Below, piece after piece: positions 49,262 to 58,850 of a DNA stretch of 64,000 bases. The notes under the pieces are model-generated. The model saw nothing but the letters and a program-made list of their open reading frames with translations. It did not search any database and was not told where the DNA came from. The stretch's first letter is position 1. Every line of letters begins with the position of its first letter. The translations under genes were made by a program, and so were the position numbers. Source of the DNA: Bos javanicus (Eukaryota; Chordata; Mammalia; Artiodactyla; Bovidae); assembly GCF_032452875.1 (NCBI RefSeq), contig NC_083884.1, forward strand, positions 25,375,501 to 25,439,500, read 5' to 3'.

Positions 49262-49665
49262 GAGGGACACCTACAGAGGCTCACAGAGTTACATGGAGAA
49301 GAGAAGAGGGAGGAAGGAGATAGAGGTGACCAGGATGAGATGACAAAAGAGGAGAGAGCAAGCTAGCCAGTAATCACTTCCTTATGTGCTCTCCACAGTC
49401 TGGACCACTCGGAGATGTTCATAGATTTATACAGAGAAGAGAAGAGGGAGGAAGGAGACAGAGGTGGCCAGGAGGATAAAGGGGGAATCAAAAGGAGAGA
49501 GACAGATCCAGTCAGTAATCAGTTCCCTAAGCGTTCTCCACCGTCTGGAACACACAAAGAGATTCACAGAGTTGGGTAAGGAAGAGAAGGGGGAGGGAGG
49601 AGATAGAGGCGACCTGGTGGAGAAAAAAGAGAGTCCAAAGAGAGAGAGTGTAGTCAGGCCAGTAA
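49262..49665 (-). repeat. Three ~140-base tandem units in the L1 leader
   Basis: The shared core 'gagaagaggga-gaaggagata-aggtg-cc' recurs at about 49301, 49441 and 49583 (spacing 140 and 142). In the first two units it is followed by 'cagtaatca-ttcc-ta-g-gctctccac-gtctgga', and in the third by 'cagtaatct'. The three copies differ by many substitutions. Confidence 0.85.
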
Positions 49666-50074
49666 TCTCACTCCCAAGTAAAAATGGGTACTGAAGATTG
49701 GGTTCTTAAAGGTACAAAATTGATAATAAATACCAAAAAAGCAAACATTAAAAATCTAGAATAGAGGTTGAATTTTCAAAAATACAGTATTAAAGAAAAA
49801 GGAAAAAAAAGTCACAAGAATTATAAAATATATATCTATATGAAGTTTGCTTTAAAAAATAGGGTCTTTTTTTTTTTTTTTTGCAAAGTAATAGTAGATT
49901 ATAAAAATGAAAATTAAAGGAGTAATAGAGGACTTAAAAATTAAAAAAATTAAAGAATGATAGTAAAAATATATCTAAAACTTTCTCTGGTGTTGTTGTG
50001 GACAGTGTGGGGTCAGTTCATTTTTGGATAGTTCCTTGATCTGGCTTATATTTCTCAAGATCTATAGGCCCCTT

Positions 50075-50358
50075 TGGAGAAGGCAATGGCAACCCACTCC
50101 AGTACTCTTGCCTGGAAAATCCCATGGACAGAGGAGCCTGGTGGGCTGCAGTCTATGGGGTCACTAAGAGTCGGACAAGACTCAGCGACTTCACTTTCAC
50201 TTTTCACTTTCATGCTTGGAGAAGGAAATGGCAACCCACTCCAGTGTTCTTGTCTGGAGAATCCCAGGGGCGGTAGAGCCTGGTGGGCTGCCGTCTATGG
50301 GGTCGCACAGAGTTGGACACGACTGAAGCGACTTAGCAGCAACAGTAGCAGCAGCAGG
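50075..50358 (+). mobile_element. Bov-A2 dimeric SINE in the L1 leader
   Basis: Plus-strand Bov-A2: two monomers joined by cactttcacttttcactttc at about 50192-50211, ending in a CAG-type run. It is opposite in orientation to the L1. No clear target duplication was seen. Confidence 0.95.
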
Positions 50359-51239
50359 TCCAAGCAGCCCAGGTGACCAGGTGTTTGGTTAGCGTGGTCG
50401 CTGCAACTTATCGCCTCACCCACCACTGCCACTCGGTTTTCTGGGTGCACCTTCTCAGGCAGATGTTGACCGTCCAGAATTCCAAGAAGTCTTGGTTAGC
50501 AATGAAGCCTGCTTGCAGTTTGGTAAATAATGCCTCTTTACGGCCATGATTGCCCTCTTCCGGCTTTGGCTGCCCTCTTCTGCCTGTCACTGGAGGGGGA
50601 TGGGCCAGTCTGCAGCTGGCTAGCTCTGCTCAGTCCTTTGTTCTGTGAGCAGGCCTGGAAGTGTCTTAGGTTAGGGCTTTTCGCCTGGTAGTTATCCCAC
50701 AGTCTGGTTTGCTATCCCAAGTTAGTTCCCTCAGATTGCCCTCGAGGCATTCAGGCCTGTCCTTACTCTAAGCAATGCAGCCCGCACCTCCCTGCCCAGC
50801 CCCCGCTTGCTAGTTTCAGGTGCAGGTGTCTGTGCTGCTTCTCCGCTGGGGGAGTTACCGTCGGGCATGTAATCCGTGGGTTTTAATTATTTATTTATTT
50901 TTCCTCCCGGTTATATTGCCCTCTGTGGTTCTAAGGCTTGCCACAGACTTGGCAGTGAGACTGTTTCCTGGTGTTTGGAAATTTCTCTCTTTTTTAAGAC
51001 TCCCTACCCAGGACAGAGCTCCGTCCCTACCTCTTTTGCCTCTCTTTTTATCTTTTATATTTTTCCTACCTCCTTTCAAAGACAATGGGCTGTTTTCTGG
51101 GTGCCTGATGTCCTCTGCCAGCATTCAGAAGTTGTTTCGTGGAATTTTCTCAGTGTTCAAATGTTCTTTTGATGAATTTGTGGGGGAGAAAGTGGTCTCC
51201 CTGTCCTATTCCTCTGCCATCTTAGGACGGCCTCCTGTT

Positions 51240-52200
51240 TATGTAATTTTAAATTCAATATAGTTCAAATTATCTATTTGGCTTATTTGAAGATTTTCTC
51301 TTTGTATAATTTTTCTGCAGTTTGAATATCATATGCATTTGTAGGATATGATAGATCTTTGTATTTATCTCATGATCTCTAAGCTTCCTATATCTCAGGT
51401 TTGATTTCTGTTACTGAATTTGGCAAATTCTAAGCCATGTTACCTCAAATATTTTGTCTATTTTTTCTCTTTCTGGTATTCCTATTATGCATATGTTACA
51501 TTTTTAAAACTGTTCAACCCTTCCTGGATTTTCTGTTCTCTTATTTTCTTTGCTTTGCATTTAGTTTGGAGTGTTTCTATTGACATAACTTCAGGCTCAC
51601 TCATTTCTTTTTACACTATTTCCAGACTCCTGATTTTCCTTCCAAGGCATTCATTTCTTTTATAGTGTTTTTTATTTTTGCCATTTCTTTTTCATTCTTC
51701 TTTACAGCTGCTTACACTGCCTTTCATTTCTTACATGCTATCCACTTTTTACATTGGAGTCCTTAGAATATTAACCATAGTTATTTCAAATTTCTGGCGT
51801 GATAATCCCAAAATGTTTGCCATATTCTATTATGGTTCTGTTACTTGCTTTGTCTCTTTATGCTGTGCTTTTTAATTTTAGCATGTATTGAAACTTTTTT
51901 TGAAAGCTGGACATGCTTTATCAGGCAAGAGCAATGAGGTAAACGTCTTATCAATGAACTGTGGGGAAGAGAGGGGCACATTCTATAATTTTAGGAGTGG
52001 GTCTCTGTATTTAAATGGGTCTGTAACCTTGGGCTGTGACCTTCATAAGTGCTTCTCAGGGTTTTTTTTTTTTTTTTTTTTTGCCTTTTAAAAAGAAAAA
52101 AAGCCTAGTTGTGGTTGGTTGGATGTTTCCCTTACTCTAGGTTGGTTAGGTTCTGTTCTGGAAAATAGTTTCTTGTTTGTTAGAAAGTTTAAATTCTAGT
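51240..52200 (-). mobile_element. Old L1 or HAL1 fragment
   Basis: Antisense ORF1-type region of an old L1: 'ggatttt-tgttctctta' block near 51528, 'ggagtgtttctattgacataactt' near 51567, 'tccttagaatattaaccatagttatttcaaatt' near 51760, 'ttttgaaagctggacatgctt' near 51897. A T-run lies at 52062-52081. It directly abuts the 5' end of the younger L1. Confidence 0.75.
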
Positions 52201-53449
52201 GAGAAAGAGGTAACGTATACTTCATTCCTATATGCTCTCAAGTTACTGTCTTGTACAAAATACAAGTACAAAAATAAAAAGGCACTGATCTGGTAAGAAA
52301 AGACACTCGATGTGTTCTAAGAATATAAGTCATTTAGTACTGTTAATTTTATAGCACAAAATATTGATATTTTGTTATATTGATTCGTACCCATTTCAGT
52401 ACTGTATTGGAACTAATTAGATATTTATAATGTTTTATTGGTTATGTATTTTTCTAATAATTTAGAAATGCATATAAATTAGCAGCCAACATATCTTCTT
52501 CTCTCACAAATACATAAAATCCTTATGAATAGCATCTAGTGTTCAAATATCTTTTAATTGTTTTTAACCATACTACTTCCTTATCCTATAAATTATCCTT
52601 ATTGAATAGACTCTCATTTGATTAAATTAAAATGTGCTTTGTTCTTTATTTTGAAAGTCTTCACAAGTACAGCTTCCTGGTAACTGCTTAAGATTTCTTT
52701 TTGAATATTCAAAAGACTCATCTTGTTCCTATTCAGAAAAGGTTTGCTAAAAGAAATATAATTCAAAAGAGGCATACTAACAGTCATTGATATTAATATA
52801 GCCTATGCTTGAGCAATACTGCATAGAAATGAAATTAAACTCATAAAAGCGGAGAAAGACACGCAAATGCATTAGAGGAGGCATCATACAGGAAGCAGGG
52901 GAATCGACAATCAACTTTCATTACCTTCTCACTTTTCTCTTTATGCACAATTAACATTGCTTTCTGTTTCTTTTGTTTATTCTGCCATTTATGCCAGTTT
53001 TAACCAAAATCTCACCTTAGTACTTTTATTTACCTTTTATTAATACTTCAGATTCTCAATTTTTCTGAAGTTATTTGTAATTATGAAAGTGTAAAAAGCA
53101 GTCCTTCAGCAATCTTATTGTTTATGTTTGAACTGTATAAAGGAAGAAAATAATTCATTAAAATAGCCTTTAATGTGGTTGTTTTTCTGTATATACGTGT
53201 TTTTACTTAAATGCATACCTTGAATCTAGCAACCAAATTAAAACTTTATGCAAATATTATCTTAATGGCTATGAAGAGTTAGAACAGAGAGTTAATATAT
53301 AAAAGAGAAAAATAAACTTGACTATGTATCCACAGCAGTGTCTGACAGGAAGAAGGTGGTTTATTAATATTTGCTATAAAATTAAGTTATAAATTGGTTC
53401 TTAAGTATTTTATTTTAATAAATAAAAAATAAAATTTAATAAAATTTTT
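52201..53449. other. Unassigned AT-rich DNA
   Basis: Nothing recognised. Confidence 0.5.
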
Positions 53450-53550
53450 TAATTTTCATTTTTTTATTGTAGAGTTGATTCACAATGTTGCTTTAGTTTA
53501 AGTGTATATCAAAGTGATTCAGTTATAAATATATATATACACACATATAG
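53450..53550 (-). mobile_element. L1 3' tail
   Basis: Antisense L1 terminus: 'tttttttattgtagagttgattcacaatgttgc', then 'caaagtgattcagttata', then a TA/CA-rich stretch. Confidence 0.78.
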
Positions 53551-53904
53551 TCTTAAAATTTAATAAATTTAATGAAAATTTTAATATGTATTTAAATAAA
53601 ATACTTAATAAAAAGTATATTTTAATTAATAGATATAAAATAATTATTACTCTCCCTCTATTCCATTACCTTTTTTGAATTCTCCATATGCATTTGAAAA
53701 GAAGTAGTTCAGTTTATTTAGATGCACAGTTCATTATATATTCATAGAATATACATTATTATGTGTTTATGTGTTTTAAGATTATAAGTTCTTACATGTA
53801 GTTGAACCATTTGATTTATCTTAATCCAGAAGTGATATGTTGAAGTCACCAAGTTTTATGCCCTTCTAACAGTAGAAGATGACTTCTGCCAAAAAAAAAT
53901 TTTT

Positions 53905-54281
53905 TTAATGTGGATGTACCTACAATTTATTATATTAGGGGAAATAAGTCAGAGACAGAGAAAAACAAATATCATATAATATCACTTACATGTGGAATCT
54001 AAGAAAATAATACCATTGAGCTTACTTACTATATAAAATAGAAATAGACTTGGAGACATAGAAAACTAATTTATGATTACAAAAGGGGAAAGGAGGAAAG
54101 GAATAAATTAGGAGTTTGAAATTAACATATATGCACTATTATACATAAAATAAGATAAAAAAGGGACTGTATGTCATGATACTGTATGTCACAGAGAACA
54201 GTATTGAACAGTATTCAATATCTGAAAATAACCTATATGGGAAAAGAATCTGAAAAGACTATATATATGTGTGTGTGTTTA
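53905..54281 (+). mobile_element. L1 3' UTR, left of the BovB insertion
   Basis: Plus-strand L1 3' UTR. 'ataagtcagagacagagaaaaacaaatatcatata' near 53944 is followed by the 'tgtggaatctaagaaaa' block, the 'acagagaacagtattgaacagtattcaatatctgaaaataacc' block and TA/TG repeats. The last ~70 bases of the same L1 are at 57979-58045, on the far side of BovB. The left border is uncertain. Confidence 0.82.
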
Positions 54282-54308
54282 TCAGATCAGATCAGATCAG
54301 TTGCTCAG

Positions 54309-57300
54309 TCATGTCTGACTCTTTGTGACCCCATGAATCGCAGCACGCCAGGCCTCCCTGTCCATCACCATCTCCCAGAGTTCACTGAGACTCCCGTCCA
54401 TCGAGTCAGGGATGTCATCCAGCCATCTCATCCTCTGTCGTCCCCTTCTCCTCCTGCCCCCAATCCTTCCCAGCATCAGAGTCTTTTCCAATGAGTCAAC
54501 TCTTCTCATGACGTGGCCAAAGACTGCAGTTTCAGCTTTAGCATCATTCCCTCCAAAGAAATTTCAAGGCTGATCTCCTTCAGAATGGACTGGTTGGATC
54601 TCCTTACAGTCCAAGGGACTCTCAAGAGTCTTCTCCAACACCACAGTTCAAAAGCATCAATTCTTCAGCCCTCAGCCTTCTTCACAGTCCAACTCTCACA
54701 TCCATACATGACCACAGGAAAAACCATAGCCTTGACTAGACGGACGTTTGTTGGCAAAGTAATGTCTCTGCTTTTGAATATGCTATCTAGGTTGGTCATA
54801 ACTTTCCTTCCAAGGAGTAAGCGTCTTTTAATTTCATGGCTGCAGTCACCATCTGCAGTGATTTTGGAGCCCAGAAAAATAAAGTCTGACACTGTTTCCA
54901 CTGTTTCCCCATCTATTTCCCATGAAGTGATGGGACCGGATGCCATGATCTTCTTTTTCTGAATGTTGAGCTTTAAGCCAACTTTTTCACTCTCCACTTT
55001 CACCTTCATCAAGAGGCTCTTTAGTTCTTCTTTACTTTCTGCCATAAGGGTGGTGTCACCTGCATATCTGAGGTTATTGATATTTCGCCTGGAAATCTTG
55101 ATTCCAGCTTGTGTTTCCTCCAGTCCAGGGTTTCTCATGATGTACTCTGCATATAAGTTAAATAAACAGGGTGACAATATACAGCCTTGACGTACTCCTT
55201 TTCCTATTTAGAACCAGTCTGTTGTTCCATGTCCAATTCTAACTGTTGCTTCCTGACCTGCATATAAATTTCTCAAGAGGCAGATCAGGTGGTCTGGTAT
55301 TCCCATCTCTTTCAGAATTTTCCACAGTTTATTGTGATCCACACAGTCAAAGGCTTTGGCATAGTCAATAAAGCAGAAATAGATGTTTTTCTGGAACTCT
55401 CTTGCTTTTTCCAGGATCCAACAGATGTTGGCAATTTGATCTCTGGTTCCTCTGCCTTTTCTAAAACCAGCTTGAACATCAGGAAGTTCACGGTTCACGT
55501 ATTGTTGAAGCCTGGCTTGGAGAATTTTGAGCATTACTTTACTAGCATGTGAGATGAGTGCAATTTTGCAGTAGTTTGAGCATTCCTTGGCATTGCCTTT
55601 CTTAGGGATTGGAATGAAAACTGATCTTTTCCAGTCCTGTGGCCACTGCTGAGTTTTCCAAATTTGCTGGCATATTGAGTGCAGCACTTTCACAGCATTA
55701 TCTTTCAGGATTTGGAATAGCTCAACTGGAATTCCATCACCACCACTAGCTTTGTTCATAGTGATGCTTTCTAAGGCCCACTTGACTTCACATTCCAGGA
55801 TGTCTGGCTCTAGGTCAGTGATCACACCATCATGATTATCTGGGTCATGAAGATCCTTTTTGTACAGTTCTTCTGTGTATTCTTGCCATCTCTTCTTAAT
55901 ATCTTCTGCTTCTGTTAGGTCCATACCATTTCTGTCCTTTATCGAGCCTATCTTTGCATGAAATGTTCCTTTGGTATCTCTAACATTCTTGAAGAGATCT
56001 CTAGTCTTTCCCATTCTGTTGTTTTCCTCTATTTCTTTGCTTTGATCGCTGAGGAAGGCTTTCTTATCTCTTCTTGCTATTCTCAGGAACTCTGCATTCA
56101 GATGTTTATATCTTTCCTTTTCTCCTTTGCTTTTCACTTCTCTTCTTTTCACAGCTATTTGGAAGGCCTCCCCAGACAGCCATTTTGCTTTTTTGCATTT
56201 CTTTTCCAGGGGGATGGTCTTGATCTCTGTCTCCTGTACAATGTCACAAACCTCATTCCATAGTTCATCAGGCACTCTATCTATCAGATCTAGGCCCTTA
56301 AATCTATTTCTCACTTCCACTGTATAATCATAAGGGATTTGACTTAGGTCATACCTGAATGGTCTAGTGGTTTTCCCTACTTTCTTCAATTTCAGTCTGA
56401 ATTTGGCAATAAGGAGTTCATGGTCTGAGCCACAGTCAGCTCCTGGTCTTGTTTTTGCTGACTGTATAGAGCTTCTCCATCTTTGCTGCAAAGAATATAA
56501 TCAATCTGATTTCGGTGCTGACCATCTGGTGATGTCCATGTGTAGAGTCTTCTCTTGTGTTGTTGGAAGAGGATGTTTGTTATGACCAGTGCATTTTCTT
56601 GGCAAAACTCTATTAGTCTTTGCCCTGCTTCATTCTGTATTCCAAGGCCAAATTTGCCTGTTACTCCAGGTGTTTCTTGACTTCCTACTTTTGCATTCGA
56701 GTCCCCTATAATGAAAAGGACATCTTTTTTGGGTGTTAGTTCTAAAAGGTCTTGTAGGTCTTCATAGAACCATTCAACTTCAGCTTCTTCAGCATTACTG
56801 GTTGGGGCACAGCCTTGGATTACTGTGATATTGAATGGTTTGCCTTGGAAACGAACAGAGACCATTCTGTCGTTTTTGAGATTGCATCCAAGTACTGCAT
56901 TTCGGACTCTTTTGTTGACCATGATGGCTACTCCATTTCTTCTAAGGGATTTCTGCCTGCAGTAGTAGATATAATGGTCATCTGAGTTAAATTCACCCAT
57001 TCCAGTCCATTTCAGTTCGCTGATTCCTAGAATGTCGACATTCACTCTTGTCGTCTCTTGTTTGACCACTTCCAATTTGCCTTGATTCATGGACCTGACA
57101 TTCCAGGTTCCTATGCAATATTGCTCTTTACAGCATCAGACCTTGCCTCTATCACCAGTCACATCCACAGCTGGGTATTCTTTCTGCTTTGGCTCCATCC
57201 CTTCATTCCTTCTGGAGTTATTTCTCCACTGATCTCCAGTAGCATATTGGGCACCTACTGTCCTGGGGAGTTTCTCTTTCAGTATCCTGTCATTTTGCCT

Positions 57301-57612
57301 TTTCATACTGTTCATGGGGTTCTCAAGGCAAGAATACTGAAGTGGTTTGCCATTCCCTTCTCTAGTGGACCACATTCTGTCAGATCTCTCCACCATGACC
57401 TGCCCATCTTGGGTTGCCCCACGGGCATGGCTTAGTTTCATTGAGTTAGACAAGGCTGTGGTCCTAGTGTGATTAGATTGACTAGTTTTCTGTGAGTATG
57501 GATTCAGTGTGTTTGCTCTCTGATGCCCTGTTGCAACACCTACCGTCTTACTTGGGTTTCTCTTACCTTGGACGAGGGGTATCTCCTCACCACCGCCCTT
57601 CCTGACCTTCAA
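54309..57612 (-). pseudogene. BovB ORF2 (endonuclease/reverse transcriptase), complete extent but dead
   Basis: Read right to left. The amino-terminal part 57612-57136 (ending DVTGDRGKV) stops at 57136-57138, in frame with the next block. Endonuclease block 57090-56392: SELKWTG, RRNGVAIMVNKRV, GDSNAKVG (usually GD-NAKVG) and NQIDYILCSK. A one-base loss near 56488 shifts the frame. Block 56491-55208: SDHELLIAKFRLKLKK, ASGGDGIPVELFQ, ECSNYCKIALISHASKVML, QAGFRKGRGTRDQIANI, IDYAKAFDCVDHNKLW; a Gln-to-stop change ends it at 55208-55210. Block 55177-54665: SPCLFNLYAEYI, then YAGD at 55055-55066 where the catalytic motif should be YADD, then KKAEG and stop. Final block 54509-54309: MRRVDSLEKTLMLG, RMRWLDDIPDSMD. 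It cannot encode a working protein. Confidence 0.93.
57302..57370 (-). other. Bov-A-like segment inside BovB
   Basis: 'catggggttctcaaggcaagaatactgaagtgg-ttgccattcccttctct' matches the body half of the Bov-A SINE found all over this window. The other half of Bov-A matches the BovB 3' end (54290-54350). The translated frame even shows EGNGKPLQYSCLENPM, the same peptide as chance frames through Bov-A SINEs. Confidence 0.85.
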
Positions 57613-57978
57613 CGTGGGATAGCTCCTCTAGGCCCTCCTGCGCTCACGCAGCCAAGGCTCCTTGGACGTGGGGTTGGTCTTCCCGGCCACCCGCCCTGGC
57701 CTCTGGCGTGGGTTGCTCCTCCTGGCCGCTGCCCGTGGCCTCCTGCGTCGGGGCGTGGGGTAGCTCCTCCCACCCACAGTCCCTGTCCTCAGGCTTAGGG
57801 GCGTGGGGTAGCTCCTCCCAGCCGCCACCCCTGACCTCAGATGCCGGATAAGTCCTCTCTCTTCTCCACCCCCGACCTCGGACGCGGGGTAGCTACTCTC
57901 GGCAGTTCCTGAGCGATTGCAGTCTGGTACTCTCGGCCGCTGCCCCTGACCTCGGACGTGGGGTAACTTCTCTTGGCC
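57590..57978 (-). promoter_or_regulatory. BovB 5' leader: CpG-dense imperfect tandem repeat
   Basis: About eight imperfect units of 38-74 bases, recognised by a 'g-cgtggggtagctcctcc' core at about 57613, 57666, 57707, 57754, 57802, 57845, 57883 and 57957. Most are preceded by a 'ccctgacctc' type of segment. This is by far the most CpG-rich stretch of the window. Such leaders act as promoters in active non-LTR elements; activity here is unknown. Confidence 0.8.
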
Positions 57979-58045
57979 TGAAGCACTTTGATGTACACTT
58001 AAAACTAATGCAACATTGTAAATCAACTCTACAATAAAAAAAATA
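57979..58045 (+). mobile_element. L1 3' terminus, right of the BovB insertion
   Basis: 'ctgaagcactttgatgtacacttaaaactaatgcaacattgtaaatcaactc' followed by 'tacaataaaa' and an A-rich tail. It completes the L1 interrupted at 54281. Confidence 0.85.
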
Positions 58046-58105
58046 AAATTAACAAAATTTTAAAAGATGGCTATCTTATTTGGTTCATGGATGTTTCTGA
58101 ATGTT

Positions 58106-58377
58106 AAGGCAATGGCAACCCAGTCCAGTACTCTTGCCTGGAAAATTCCATGGATGGAATAGCCTGGTGGGCTGCAGTCTATGGGGTCGCTAGAAGTCGG
58201 ACATGACTGAGCGACTTCCCTTTCACTTTTCACTTTCATGCATTGGAGAAGGAAATGGCAACCCACTCCAGTGTTCTTGCCTGGAGAATCCCAGGGATGG
58301 GGTAGCCTGGTGGGCTGCCATTTCTGGGGTTGCACAGAGTCGGACACAACTGAAGTGACTTAGCAGAAGCAGCAGCA
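58106..58377 (+). mobile_element. Bov-A2 dimeric SINE
   Basis: Plus-strand Bov-A2 with both monomers, the linker at about 58220-58240 and a CAG-type end. No clear target duplication was seen. Confidence 0.95.
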
Positions 58378-58499
58378 TACCTTCATTATTGAAACTATAT
58401 TAATATAACATACCTTTTTTCTTGTGAATTTTTTTTTTGCTGTGAAATTTACCTTTCCAACATTAATCTTAATTTTTCTTTGATTTGTCTTTGCCTAGT

Positions 58500-58850
58500 A
58501 TACTTTTGTCTCCTTTTATTTCACTATCTTTTTAATTTTAGGTATGTATCTTTTACACACATATAGGAAGATTTTATTTGCAAGCCATTCTGAAAATATT
58601 TGTCTTTTAAAAGAGGAATAAACCCAATTTACAGTCAGAGGTGTTACCTATACATTCAGTCTCATATCTACCATCATTTTATTTCCTATTACTTGTGTTA
58701 TGTGTTATGCTTATGTAGTTTTTTCCACGTAACTGACCCTTTTTATTGATATTTTATTTGTATTATTTTGTTTGTATTTGTTTAAACAAATATTATGGAA
58801 ACTTTATTGTTCTTTTCTAGTGGTTACCATTCCTGTAATTTTTGAAAGAC
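58500..58850 (-). mobile_element. Old L1 remnant (ORF1/ORF2 junction region)
   Basis: 'tttgtcttttaaaagaggaataaacccaatttacagtcagag' near 58600, then 'tctcatatctaccatcattttattt' near 58660 and 'gtgttatgcttatg' near 58705, match the antisense old-L1 segment that in full elements lies before ORF2. Confidence 0.6.

Larger units (their letters stand above)
44142..51237 (-). mobile_element. Near-complete ruminant L1, 3' end missing
   Basis: Minus-strand L1 read from 51237 to 44142: 5' leader (about 51237-49000), ORF1 region (to a stop at 47809-47811), short inter-ORF region, then ORF2 to 44142. The 5' end near 51220-51237 has the complement of the 'agatggc' start typical of L1. The ORF2 carboxy terminus, 3' UTR and poly(A) tail are absent. 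A BovB (47020-47742) and a Bov-A2 (50075-50358) are inserted, so the L1 itself amounts to about 6.1 kb. It is dead. Confidence 0.9.
48991..51237 (-). promoter_or_regulatory. L1 5' leader (promoter region) with tandem units
   Basis: About 2.2 kb upstream of ORF1 on the minus strand. It contains three ~140-base tandem units (see 49262-49665), an A/T-rich block (49690-49980), a Bov-A2 insertion, and a GC-richer 5' part (50350-51237). In live L1s this region is the sense promoter. The 5' terminal ~20 bases contain the complement of 'agatggcag'. Confidence 0.75.
54282..57978 (-). mobile_element. Near-full-length BovB LINE
   Basis: A 3.7-kb minus-strand BovB read from a CpG-rich leader (57978) through the whole ORF2 to the 3' end, which has 'atcag' pentanucleotide repeats (54282-54300). 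BovB copies are usually 5'-truncated, so a copy with leader, endonuclease, reverse transcriptase and 3' end is uncommon. It sits inside an L1 3' UTR that resumes at 57979. No obvious target duplication was found. It is inactive (see the ORF entry). Confidence 0.95.

Noticed and set aside
49262..49665. CRISPR-like array
   Set aside because: The three repeat units are long, diverged and adjacent, with no short exact repeats or spacers, and lie in a mammalian L1 leader.
50820..51263. 147-codon plus-strand open frame
   Set aside because: It is antisense to the L1 5' leader, with low-complexity Phe/Leu/Ser-rich content from CT-rich DNA.
57628..58026. 132-codon minus-strand frame through the CpG-rich repeat
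   Set aside because: It starts in the neighbouring L1 tail and crosses the BovB leader; GC-rich repeats have few stops, so an open frame is expected by chance.
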